Under the pieces are notes generated by a model. That model had not been told where the DNA came from and searched no databases. It saw nothing but the letters and a program-made list of their open reading frames with translations. Shown piece after piece: positions 8,964 through 16,422 of a DNA stretch of 64,000 nucleotides. Origin of the DNA: Pedobacter sp. FW305-3-2-15-E-R2A2 (GTDB lineage: Bacteria > Bacteroidota > Bacteroidia > Sphingobacteriales > Sphingobacteriaceae); assembly GCF_038446955.1 (NCBI RefSeq), contig NZ_CP151803.1, positions 2,356,001 to 2,420,000 of the forward strand, given 5' to 3'. The position numbers and the translations under genes were made by a program. Numbering within the stretch: the first letter of the stretch is position 1; each line of letters starts with the position of its first letter.

Positions 8964-10225
8964 ACCTGCTGAATTATACGCTTAAATACCTTTCTATAGC
9001 CTTATTGCTGGTGATCAGCATCTGGGCAGTCCTCTTTTATTTCAATATGATTGATGAGGTGCAGGACAGCCTTGATGATGGATTGGAAAATAGTAAAATG
9101 CTGGTCATACAGCGGGTAGAAAAAGACAGTGGAATCATTCAGCGCTCCGGATTTTCTGAACACAATTACGAGATTAAAGAAGTGACCGAAAGATCAGGAT
9201 TGAAATTTAAAGATAAGTATCAGGATACACTCATGTATACCCTTAATGAGGAAGACATGGAGCCTTTTCGGATGCTGACCACCGTATTTAACAAGGACAA
9301 TAAGTACTATGAAATGAAGGTGGTATCTTCTACAGTGGAAGAGGACGACCTCGTGAGGGGCCTGTTGTACAGTCTGATCTGGCTCTATGCAGCGATATTG
9401 ATCAGTTTTTTTGTGATCAATCACCTCTTGCTCCGAAGAATATGGACTCCGTTTTATCAGTTGCTCAGAAGACTAAAAGCATTCCGGCTGGACCAGGACC
9501 AGGGAATAGAGACTGGCAGCACTGAAGTGAAAGAATTTAAGGAACTGAATGTGGCGGTAAAGAGCCTGGTCACGCAATCTGTTGGTACGTATGGAAGTCA
9601 GAAGCAGTTTATCGAAAATGCGGCACATGAATTACAAACGCCACTGGCGATCAGCCTGAACAGGCTGGAGTTGCTGGCAGAAAGTGAAGACCTTTCAGAT
9701 CAACATCTGGAGGCTATCGGGCAGGTCATTGGCACCTTGCAAAGGCTTACCCGGTTGAATAAATCTCTTTTGCTACTCTCGAAAATTGAAAATAAACAAT
9801 ATGGAGAAGTGGCCTTACTTTCGATCAACATGCTGATGAAAACATTGATTTCAGAGTATGAAGATTTTGCGCAGCTGAAATCCGTTCAGATCCATTTGGA
9901 GGAAGAGGCGCTGCTGGAAGTTGCCATGAACAAAGACCTGGCAGCGATATTAATTTCTAATTTACTTAAAAATGCCATTACCCATAATATTGCGGGAGGA
10001 ACCGTTGCCGTATCGATCAGCAGTCAGGGCTTAGTGATCAGTAACACCGGCCGTTCTGTTGCGCTGGATCCGGAGCAGGTCTTTAAGCGCTTTAAAAAGG
10101 ACAGTCAGGCGCAAAGCAGTACCGGTCTTGGGCTTGCCATCGTAAAAGCAATTATCGATCTCTATGGTTTCGATATTCAATATTCCTATACAGATCAGCA
10201 TCATCTAAAAATAAATTTCAGATAA
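8960..10225 (+). CDS. Sensor histidine kinase of the same two-component system
   Basis: A 421-residue inner-membrane kinase. Transmembrane segment 1 is at about residues 9-29, a periplasmic sensor region spans about 30-135, and transmembrane segment 2 covers about 136-156. The dimerisation/phosphoacceptor box is ENAAHELQTPLAI with His223, followed by an ATPase domain whose boxes are NLLKNAITHN (N) and STGLGLAIVKAI (G2); the D-x-G box is degenerate (VISNTGRSV). The sensor segment is short and acidic with no recognised domain. The start codon overlaps the response regulator stop, so the two are translationally coupled. Confidence 0.94.
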   Translation: MNLLNYTLKYLSIALLLVISIWAVLFYFNMIDEVQDSLDDGLENSKMLVIQRVEKDSGIIQRSGFSEHNYEIKEVTERSGLKFKDKYQDTLMYTLNEEDMEPFRMLTTVFNKDNKYYEMKVVSSTVEEDDLVRGLLYSLIWLYAAILISFFVINHLLLRRIWTPFYQLLRRLKAFRLDQDQGIETGSTEVKEFKELNVAVKSLVTQSVGTYGSQKQFIENAAHELQTPLAISLNRLELLAESEDLSDQHLEAIGQVIGTLQRLTRLNKSLLLLSKIENKQYGEVALLSINMLMKTLISEYEDFAQLKSVQIHLEEEALLEVAMNKDLAAILISNLLKNAITHNIAGGTVAVSISSQGLVISNTGRSVALDPEQVFKRFKKDSQAQSSTGLGLAIVKAIIDLYGFDIQYSYTDQHHLKINFR

Positions 10226-10253
10226 TTGATTTTTTAATTCATTCTGGTATTCC

Positions 10254-10271
10254 TTTCCAGTTTCTTTTCAG
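10254..10271 (+). promoter_or_regulatory. Candidate response-regulator site (two 7-mers 11 bp apart)
   Basis: TTTCCAG (10254-10260) is followed, exactly 11 bp start to start, by TTTTCAG (10265-10271), about 34 bp before the first PepSY-like start. OmpR-family regulators bind such tandem half-sites on one face of the helix. The resemblance to the clearer TTTCAT pairs at 15641-15704 supports the idea, but two imperfect copies can arise by chance in T-rich DNA. Confidence 0.3.
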
Positions 10272-10304
10272 ATTTGACCTCTTTCTTTGTGGTATATAAA
10301 AAAC

Positions 10305-10745
10305 ATGACCATGAAACAGAGCATTATATTAGCAGCAGGTCTGCTTTTTTCGGGGCTTACTTATGCGCAGGACATTCCTGTAAAAGAGGTGCCTTCCGTA
10401 GTACTTAATTCCTTTAACAAAGCGTTTCCACAAGCCCTGAAAGTAGACTGGGAGAAGAAAGGAGATTTGTTCAATGCAGATTTTGATATCGGCAGAAGAG
10501 ACCATGAAGTATGGCTAAATCCTAAGGGAGGAATCGTAAAACATAAAAAAGAGCTTCGTGTCCGGGAATTGCCTTCAGTGATCGTCAACAGCATCAAAAA
10601 GAATTTCAAAGGGTTCAGAATTGATGAGGTAGATAAGTATGAAGAAGAAAAACAATTCTTTTATAAGGTCGAATTGAAAACCCTTTCTGAAGAGAAAAAA
10701 GTAGTTTTTGATGCACAAGGAAAAATCAGCAACAGAATTTTATAA
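10305..10745 (+). CDS. Secreted PepSY-like protein
   Basis: Begins MTMKQSIILAAGLLFSGLTYAQ, a clear signal peptide; either ATG 10305 or 10311 may be used (an upstream TTG frame extension looks unused). The mature part of about 125 residues contains two copies of a PepSY-like unit, each starting with a PSVVLNSF/PSVIVNSI helix and continuing with strands such as KVDWEKKGDLFNADFDI. This matches the PF11396 PepSY_like family, known from periplasmic proteins often found beside two-component systems. It lies 80 bp downstream of the kinase gene and 20 bp upstream of a lipoprotein of the same kind. Confidence 0.82.
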   Translation: MTMKQSIILAAGLLFSGLTYAQDIPVKEVPSVVLNSFNKAFPQALKVDWEKKGDLFNADFDIGRRDHEVWLNPKGGIVKHKKELRVRELPSVIVNSIKKNFKGFRIDEVDKYEEEKQFFYKVELKTLSEEKKVVFDAQGKISNRIL

Positions 10746-10764
10746 TCCCCAAAACAAGAATAAT

Positions 10765-11217
10765 ATGAACACATTTAAAAGAACATTAACCACCCTGAGC
10801 CTTGCATTGGCACTTACTGTAACCTTGTCCAGCTGTGATAAAGACGATGATGTAGTCATTCCGGAAACGGAACTCTCTGCAGAAGCCAAAGCTTATGTGA
10901 ATACACATTTTAATGGTGCAGCCATTACTCAGGTGATCAAAGATAAAGAAGGATTAAGCCATGAATACGAAGTGATTCTTAACAATGGCGTGAAACTGGA
11001 ATTCAATACAAAAGGAGAAGTGGAAAGCATCAAAAGCTTGAAAAAATTGCCTGACAGCGTGATTCCGGTAAAGGTTTTAGCTTATGTAAAAGCGAATTAT
11101 CCAGCGGAATTTATTACAGAATGGGAATTGGATTTGAACGATCAGGAAGTTCAGTTGTCGACCGGAATGGAGCTGAAATTTAGTAAGACCGGTGATTTTT
11201 TAAGAATAGATATTTAA
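10765..11217 (+). CDS. PepSY-like lipoprotein
   Basis: The natural start is the ATG at 10765 (MNTFKRTLTTLSLALALTVT), which gives a 150-residue prolipoprotein with lipobox LSSC; the open frame further upstream overlaps the previous gene and is not needed. The mature part repeats a PepSY-like unit (AEAKAYVNTHFNGAAITQVI and a second copy KVLAYVKANYPAEFITEWEL), followed by DUF2874-type strands. It is probably exported to the outer membrane. With the preceding PepSY-like gene it forms the output, or the sensed partner, of the upstream two-component system. This type of pairing is common in Bacteroidota, but the biochemical role is unknown. Confidence 0.82.
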   Translation: MNTFKRTLTTLSLALALTVTLSSCDKDDDVVIPETELSAEAKAYVNTHFNGAAITQVIKDKEGLSHEYEVILNNGVKLEFNTKGEVESIKSLKKLPDSVIPVKVLAYVKANYPAEFITEWELDLNDQEVQLSTGMELKFSKTGDFLRIDI

Positions 11218-11237
11218 AGAGAAGCAAAATTCCAATT

Positions 11238-11283
11238 ACACCAATACGTCATCCTGAAGCTATTCATGATGACGTATTGGTGT
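11238..11283. terminator. Bidirectional hairpin terminator
   Basis: A perfect 16-bp inverted repeat (ACACCAATACGTCATC, and its complement at 11268-11283) encloses a 14-base loop that itself contains TGAA/TTCA, so the stem can extend to about 20 bp around a GCTA loop. It lies between the convergent PepSY-like lipoprotein and M56 genes and abuts the stop codon of the latter. No long T tract follows. Confidence 0.7.
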
Positions 11284-12642
11284 TTATGGTTTAGAAGTGT
11301 TTACGGTATTTTTTGTTTCTAAGTTCGTAGTTGCTTTATTTTTAGTGTTTAAATTGATGGTGGTTTTGATATTGGTATTTACATGATTCAGTTCTGAGGA
11401 TTTTAAGCTTTTAGCCGGTTTTTCCTTGATTTTTATGGAGCGCAGCCTCTTATTTCGCTCAACCGGCGGCGGTGGTGGCGGACCGTCTACCGCATGTGCA
11501 GGTTCAACTGGTGGCGGCGGTGGTGGTGGTACTGCATTTGACTGCTTTACTGGCGAAATCGGACGATCAGGTACCACTAGTGGTGGAGGAAATTTAACCT
11601 TACTTCTATGTTTTGCTCTGGGAGCCGGGCGGTCAGATACAACGATAGGGGGAGGGAATTTAGCGTTGTTTTCTCGTATTTCCGCTGGGCTGAGTTGTTT
11701 TTTCTTTACCGCTTTTTTCCTGGTTGTATCTTGAGTATAGCGCTTGATACCAATGGTTTTTATCGTATTCGGATAAAAATCCACTAAACCATAATCTTTA
11801 GTAAATGCCACTGTGGAAGTGCAAAGCATTCCCCCAACGAGTGGTAGTGTCAGCAAGAGCTTGAGCCTCGCTCGCCCTGTTGATTTTTCTTTGTTTAACA
11901 TGTTGATTCTCTGTTTAAGTATGGATGGATTGAAAATTTGATTGCTCAGTTGTTTTGTTTCTGCACCAAAGGAATTCCTGATCAGAAAAAGGGCATAATC
12001 GTGCTTTTGGATCTCTTCACTCGTAGTCAGTTCATCGGCAATGTATTCATGTAAGAGTTTGATGTCTTTCTTGATCAGGTAACTCACCGGATTAAACCAG
12101 TTTAGAATTTGAATAATTTCAAAAAACAGGATGTCCAGGCTATGTCTTTGCCGGATATGAACCATTTCATGTTTTAGAATGGTTTCTTTGCCGGCAGCAT
12201 TTGCAGGGATAAACAGGAGGTTAAAAAAAGAGAATGCAGATTTGCCCTTCTCCAGCTCAATATGAATGACTTGTCCATCATGATGTTTTTTTGTCGTTCT
12301 GGAAAGCGCAATAATCTGGTAGAGGTCTCTCAGTAATTTTAAAGAGAAAAACACCGCAACAAGCCAATAGAGGCTACTGATGCCCAGTTTAATCAGATCG
12401 CTTCCCTCATCTGCAATGGGGTTGAATGCTCCAGTTGGCATGGCATCATATTCCGGTTGAAAAAAGCGATTCAGGTAGCCAATCTGCAGTAGGGGTAAAG
12501 CGAAGGCCAGCAGGGTAGCACCGATCAGAAAATACCGGTTTATGCTGTAAAATGTTTCTTTGTGGAATAGCAAATGATAGCAGCCATAAAATAAGGCAAC
12601 ATATAAATTAGCTTCCAACAGATAATATAACCAATTCATCAT
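11284..12642 (-). CDS. M56-family (BlaR1-like) membrane metallopeptidase
   Basis: A 452-residue protein with transmembrane segments near residues 5-25, 37-55, 88-108 and a later one around 258-280. The zinc protease signature HEMVH is at residues 158-162, with a third ligand glutamate in LLHEYIADE (about 199). BlaR1/MecR1-type proteins sense a signal and cleave a BlaI-type repressor, and the next gene upstream encodes exactly such a repressor, overlapping by 4 bp. The C-terminal part is not a penicillin-binding sensor but a low-complexity tail with two FPPPLVVPDRP-like repeats, two poly-proline runs and an Asn/Thr/Lys-rich end. It also lacks the TonB-like C-terminal domain seen in many Bacteroidota relatives. 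Confidence 0.9.
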   Translation of the reverse strand: MMNWLYYLLEANLYVALFYGCYHLLFHKETFYSINRYFLIGATLLAFALPLLQIGYLNRFFQPEYDAMPTGAFNPIADEGSDLIKLGISSLYWLVAVFFSLKLLRDLYQIIALSRTTKKHHDGQVIHIELEKGKSAFSFFNLLFIPANAAGKETILKHEMVHIRQRHSLDILFFEIIQILNWFNPVSYLIKKDIKLLHEYIADELTTSEEIQKHDYALFLIRNSFGAETKQLSNQIFNPSILKQRINMLNKEKSTGRARLKLLLTLPLVGGMLCTSTVAFTKDYGLVDFYPNTIKTIGIKRYTQDTTRKKAVKKKQLSPAEIRENNAKFPPPIVVSDRPAPRAKHRSKVKFPPPLVVPDRPISPVKQSNAVPPPPPPPVEPAHAVDGPPPPPPVERNKRLRSIKIKEKPAKSLKSSELNHVNTNIKTTINLNTKNKATTNLETKNTVNTSKP

Positions 12643-13007
12643 TTCTTGTTTTTAAGTTTTTCCGCCAGTTGAATCAATTCATCGAGCTCCTCGAGGTCCA
12701 TATTTTTCTCTTTTACCAAAAAGGAAACCAGGCTCTGGTAAGAGTTTTCAAAGTAATTGTTCATGACCTTGTCAAAAGCAAAGTGTTTGTATTGAGCTTC
12801 TGTAATCAGCGGGAAATAAATGTGTGTGTTTCCAACTGCTTTATGGTCAATAAACCCCTTTCCTTCCAGGACCCGGATTACTGTGGAGACGGTATTATAG
12901 GCCGGTTTTGGGGGAGCCATCTTTTCAATGACATCCTTTGTCAAACCTTCTTTTATTTCCCATAAAATCAACATCACCTGTTCTTCTGCTTTTGTAAGTT
13001 CTCTCAT
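12639..13007 (-). CDS. BlaI/MecI/CopY-family transcriptional repressor
   Basis: Started at MRELTKAEEQVMLILW (ATG at 13007), the usual beginning of the family; the frame extends upstream to 13064 but that stretch lies over the operator. The 122-residue product has the winged-helix DNA-binding domain (residues 1-70, with PAYNTVSTVIRVLEGKGFIDH as recognition helix and wing) and a C-terminal dimerisation helix pair. It should repress its own operon until cleaved by the M56 protease encoded next to it. The palindromic sites at 13045-13080 are its likely operators. Confidence 0.93.
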   Translation of the reverse strand: MRELTKAEEQVMLILWEIKEGLTKDVIEKMAPPKPAYNTVSTVIRVLEGKGFIDHKAVGNTHIYFPLITEAQYKHFAFDKVMNNYFENSYQSLVSFLVKEKNMDLEELDELIQLAEKLKNKK

Positions 13008-13044
13008 TTTATTCTCTTGATATCTAACGTTAATTAAAGTTACT

Positions 13045-13080
13045 ACTATTTTTATAGTTTGCAAACTATTTTTGTAGTTT
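13045..13080. promoter_or_regulatory. Operator: two adjoining dyads for the BlaI-type repressor
   Basis: Two inverted repeats lie 38-73 bp upstream of the repressor start: ACTATTTTTATAGT (13045-13058) and AAACTATTTTTGTAGTTT (13063-13080). Their centres are exactly 20 bp apart, and a third perfect palindrome, ATAGTTTGCAAACTAT (13054-13069), is formed by the inner arms. BlaI/MecI proteins bind such dyads as dimers, often two side by side. The assignment to this repressor rests on position and symmetry. Confidence 0.7.
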
Positions 13081-13240
13081 AATTGAATTGGCTGTATTTC
13101 AGCGTTTAGAGGAGGTTTATTTTTTTAATGAATGATGCAGGTTATTGATTTTGGTTTTTAAATCCAGGAAAAGGCAGGACCAGAAAAACTGGAGAAGAAA
13201 TATCTCTGTAGGATCGGTATCCGGAAATATAAAGCGTTTT

Positions 13241-14560
13241 TTAAGAAGAAGGAGGGAAGATCAGACTGAAAGTGGTGCCTTCAGCAACTTTAGATTTCAC
13301 CAGAATTTCAATCCCATGATATAGGGTAATACTTTTTACGATGGACAGGCCAAGACCATAACCTACATTTTCTGTTAGGTTAGCCTTTCTGAAGCGGTCA
13401 AAGATAAAATCAAGATCTTCAGCAGCAATGCCGATACCGGTATCCTTGATGGTGATGGTATAGTTTTTTCCTTCCCGGAATTCATCTGTGATCAGGATGC
13501 TGCCCTGATTGACGTTGTACTTGATGGCATTATTGATCAGGTTATAGAACAGCTGAAACAAAAGGTCCTGGTTTACATTTTTAAGCAGGCGGTCTTCTTT
13601 TAGACTGATGTTGATTTTCAGTTCTTTTTCTGTTAACCGGTGACTGATCTCTTCCATCACCTCATGGATAATTTTAGAAGGCTTTACACTCGCAGATTTC
13701 ACAAACTGTTGGTTCTCAATCCTGGAGATCAGCAACAGGGAGTTGGAGATTTTCTTTAACCGGCTGAGGGTTTTCATCATCTCTACAATGCGGAGCACCA
13801 CACTTTCCGGAAGCTGTTCATCTCCCAAAAGATTTTCCATCTTATTCTGAAGGATGCTAATGGGAGTCATGAGCTCATGAGAAGCATTAGCCGTAAATTC
13901 ACGTTCTTTTTCGAACGCTTCATTGATCTGGTCCATCAGCAGGATTAAAGATTCATCCAGGTATTTGAAATCTTGTGTAGAAGTGGGTACAGGTGGAGAA
14001 TGATCTTTAAAGGGGAACTTTCTGTTGATCAGTTTACTTTTAATGATTTTGCCTAGAGGTCTGATGAGGGCACGGGTAAAAATAAGGTCAAAAAGCAGGG
14101 TTAGGGCGATGAGGCCCATCAATACATATAAAGCGATCCTTTGCAGAGGCTTGTTATATTGGTTGATACTGGCGGTCGTTTTTCCAATCTCCAGCAGGTA
14201 GTTTTTGTTTTCGAAGCTAAACGTGTGCATCAGGATCCGGTAACTGAGGGTATCTCTTTCTACGACCCGCTGTGCTGTTTTTATCGTGTCGATCAGGGTT
14301 TTGGCTGCTGCGGGTTCCAGTGCAATGTATTCTTCTTTAAGCATGGTATAACTGCCATAGCTGTCATCGCCCTGCAAATAATGATCGATTCCATTTTTAT
14401 GGACCACATTGATCACTTTTGCCTGTTGGCGGCGTAAGGAATAATTGGTGTATTCGGAAACGATGCTGTCAACCAGAAATGGAAGAGAGACGATAAAGAG
14501 CAATACCACTGCCAGTTTGGAGCTGGTGATGAACAGGATTAATTTCGATGATAATTTCAT
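13241..14560 (-). CDS. Sensor histidine kinase
   Basis: A 439-residue membrane kinase with transmembrane segments at about residues 12-32 and 142-162, a periplasmic region between them, a linker and the phosphoacceptor box FTANASHELMTPISILQ with His228. The ATPase domain shows NLINNAIKYN (N box), DTGIGIAAEDLDFIFDRF (G1/F box) and GYGLGLSIVKSI (G2). It begins directly after the response regulator stop (regulator 14561-15235), so they are one operon with the small basic protein gene upstream. The kinase is preceded, downstream in the sequence, by a 230-bp gap to the BlaI gene. Confidence 0.95.
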   Translation of the reverse strand: MKLSSKLILFITSSKLAVVLLFIVSLPFLVDSIVSEYTNYSLRRQQAKVINVVHKNGIDHYLQGDDSYGSYTMLKEEYIALEPAAAKTLIDTIKTAQRVVERDTLSYRILMHTFSFENKNYLLEIGKTTASINQYNKPLQRIALYVLMGLIALTLLFDLIFTRALIRPLGKIIKSKLINRKFPFKDHSPPVPTSTQDFKYLDESLILLMDQINEAFEKEREFTANASHELMTPISILQNKMENLLGDEQLPESVVLRIVEMMKTLSRLKKISNSLLLISRIENQQFVKSASVKPSKIIHEVMEEISHRLTEKELKINISLKEDRLLKNVNQDLLFQLFYNLINNAIKYNVNQGSILITDEFREGKNYTITIKDTGIGIAAEDLDFIFDRFRKANLTENVGYGLGLSIVKSITLYHGIEILVKSKVAEGTTFSLIFPPSS

Positions 14561-15235
14561 TTACTTCTTTATTCTGTAGCCAACACCCCGTACGGTTTCC
14601 AGGAAGTCTGTCGGTGCCCAGGCATTTAATTTCTTTCTGATGTTCTTAATGTGCGCATCAATATAGTTGGAATCGTAGTCGTCATCAGCAAAAGTCCCCC
14701 AGATATGCTCACTGAGTTGCATTCTCGTCAATACCCGGTTATTATGGAGAAAAAGGTAGCTCAGCAAATCGAACTCTTTTCTTGACAATTCAATCTGATT
14801 GTCCTGAAAAAGGATTAATCTTTTCTGCAGGTCTACGTTGAAATCTCCCAGGGTTAACAACTCTTCTTTGACATTGAACTTACGGCGGGCAATGGCCTGC
14901 ATTCTGGATTGGAGTTCTAATAAGGAAAAGGGTTTGGGAAGGTAATCATCAGCGCCCAGATCGAGCCCTGCAATGCGGTCTTCCAGGTTTCCCCGGGCAG
15001 TAAGGATAATATATGCGGCATCCGGATTGTATTTTTTCGCTTTGGGAAGCAGACTGAGTCCATCCCCGTCAGGTAGTCCGAGGTCAAGCAGGATGAAATC
15101 ATAGCTGTTGAGTTCTATCTTTTCCAGTCCGTCTTTAATGTTATGGGAGAGGTCACAGATATAGAAAGCCTTTTTCAGGAAGTCTTCCATTTCATAGGCC
15201 AGGGTTTTTTCATCTTCAACAATCAGAACTTTCAT
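14561..15235 (-). CDS. OmpR/PhoB-family response regulator
   Basis: A 224-residue regulator with receiver phosphoacceptor Asp51 (FILLDLGLPDG), conserved Lys in DDYLPKPF, and a C-terminal winged helix with recognition helix NYIDAHIKNIRKKL. It lies between the small basic secreted protein (9 bp upstream) and the kinase (adjacent). The spacer upstream of this operon carries two opposed pairs of TTTCAT half-sites phased at 11 bp, the expected pattern for an OmpR-type protein, so it probably controls both its own operon and the divergent secreted-protein pair. Confidence 0.95.
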   Translation of the reverse strand: MKVLIVEDEKTLAYEMEDFLKKAFYICDLSHNIKDGLEKIELNSYDFILLDLGLPDGDGLSLLPKAKKYNPDAAYIILTARGNLEDRIAGLDLGADDYLPKPFSLLELQSRMQAIARRKFNVKEELLTLGDFNVDLQKRLILFQDNQIELSRKEFDLLSYLFLHNNRVLTRMQLSEHIWGTFADDDYDSNYIDAHIKNIRKKLNAWAPTDFLETVRGVGYRIKK

Positions 15236-15244
15236 ACCGCCGGC

Positions 15245-15523
15245 TTAGTCGTTTCTTCGTTTATTTTCTTTGGATGGTCTTTCTCTTTTCTCAGGTTTTA
15301 CTTCTCCTGGTTTCTCCTGTCTTCTGGATTGAGGTACTTCTTTCACATCAGGTTTCTTATTTTCTTTGCCACGTTCCTGTTTTTTACCCCTTCTGTCCTG
15401 ATGTAAATTGCTGCTGGAAATCAGGGATGTAGTGGTCGTGTCTCTGGCAAATGTGCCAAGGGGAAGCCAGATGAAAAGTATGGCTGCGATAAATGAACGG
15501 AAGAAATTATTGTTGCTCATCAT
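15245..15523 (-). CDS. Small secreted, highly basic protein
   Basis: A 92-residue protein with a signal peptide (MMSNNNFFRSFIAAILFIWL, cleavage near residue 26) and a mature part of about 65 residues made largely of Lys, Arg, Glu, Asn and Pro (QDRRGKKQERGKENKK and similar), with no cysteine and no predicted fold. I recognise no family. It is the first gene of the operon with the response regulator and kinase, 9 bp upstream of the regulator. A role as a signal or cell-surface ligand sensed by the kinase is a guess from that position. Confidence 0.7.
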   Translation of the reverse strand: MMSNNNFFRSFIAAILFIWLPLGTFARDTTTTSLISSSNLHQDRRGKKQERGKENKKPDVKEVPQSRRQEKPGEVKPEKRERPSKENKRRND

Positions 15524-15640
15524 GTAAATATATGGAAAGTTTGCCTCTTCCGAGGCAAACTAACACTCCCTCACTTAAAACATTTGTGTGTTTTATTATC
15601 TGCGCCACTCTAATTGAATGATACGAAGATGAGGGTTGAA

Positions 15641-15704
15641 CATGAAATTAAGATGAAAAAGAAAAATAAATTAAATAATTCCAAAATTTCATGTTGATTT
15701 CATC
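15641..15704. promoter_or_regulatory. Two opposed pairs of TTTCAT half-sites, 11-bp phased
   Basis: On the minus strand, TTTCATCTTAATTTCATG (15658 to 15641) and on the plus strand, TTTCATGTTGATTTCATC (15687-15704) each contain two TTTCAT copies exactly 11 bp apart. They face away from each other across 28 AT-rich bases in the spacer between the two-component operon and the divergent secreted-protein genes; together they also form an imperfect inverted repeat with CGAAGATGA/TCATCTTCG at the flanks. This is the classical arrangement for OmpR-family regulators. Confidence 0.6.
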
Positions 15705-15760
15705 TTCGGTATGGAGATTTGATTCAACAACACACAAATGAAACATTAAATAACAGGGTT

Positions 15761-16363
15761 ATGAAAAAGTTAATAGTATTAGGACTGCTCGGTGTAATAG
15801 GATGGATGCCATACCGTGCCGCAGCACAAGTTAGCATCAGCTTAAATATTGGCTCGCAGCCTTTATGGGGACCGGTAGGATACGATTATGTAGACAATTA
15901 TTATTTGCCTGATATCGAATGCTATTATAACGTACCCAGACGTCAGTTCATTTATATGGACAACAGCAGGTGGATCTATTCTTCTTCACTGCCTTCAAGA
16001 TATAGAGGATATGACCTTTATAACGGGTATAAAGTCGTAGTAAATTCCAGAGATCCTTACCGCAATTTCGACCGCGACCGCATTAGTTATGCAAGATATA
16101 GAAATGTAAGAAGCCAGCAGGTGATCAGATATAGCCGTGATTCCAGGTATTATGTAGTTAAAGGACATCCACATGGAGGACACTATGGAAGAGACAGAGA
16201 TGATAGGGGAAATGGAAATTGGAGAGGACGCGATAGGGACGACGATAGAGGTCATGGTAGAGGAAGAGACAGAGATGACGATAGAGGTCGTGGAAGAGAC
16301 AGAGACCATGGCAGAGGTGGCGACAGAGATCATGGCAGAGGCCATGGCAGGGGAAGAGATTAA
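15761..16363 (+). CDS. Secreted protein with Arg/Asp-rich tail (paralog 1)
   Basis: Started at ATG 15761 (MKKLIVLGLLGVIGWMPYRA), giving 200 residues with a signal peptide ending near AAAQ. A conserved core of about 125 residues (VSISLNIGSQPLWGPVGYD, YYLPDIECYYNVPRRQFIYM, VIRYSRDSRYYVVKGHPHGG) is rich in Tyr and Trp. After residue about 145 it becomes a low-complexity tail of Arg-Asp-Asp-Arg-Gly repeats. The paralog at 16423 shares the core but has a shorter Lys/Gly-rich tail. The core resembles small periplasmic or surface proteins common in Sphingobacteriaceae; no function is known to me. It is probably a target of the divergent two-component system. Confidence 0.75.
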   Translation: MKKLIVLGLLGVIGWMPYRAAAQVSISLNIGSQPLWGPVGYDYVDNYYLPDIECYYNVPRRQFIYMDNSRWIYSSSLPSRYRGYDLYNGYKVVVNSRDPYRNFDRDRISYARYRNVRSQQVIRYSRDSRYYVVKGHPHGGHYGRDRDDRGNGNWRGRDRDDDRGHGRGRDRDDDRGRGRDRDHGRGGDRDHGRGHGRGRD

Positions 16364-16422
16364 CTGCAAATTATTGGGTATATTTAAGTATAAAAAACAT
16401 CTAAGTATAAAAAACATCAACC

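Noticed and set aside
11426..11734. Gly-rich open frame on the plus strand opposite the M56 protease tail
   Set aside because: Poly-glycine is the complement of the poly-proline codons of the real gene.
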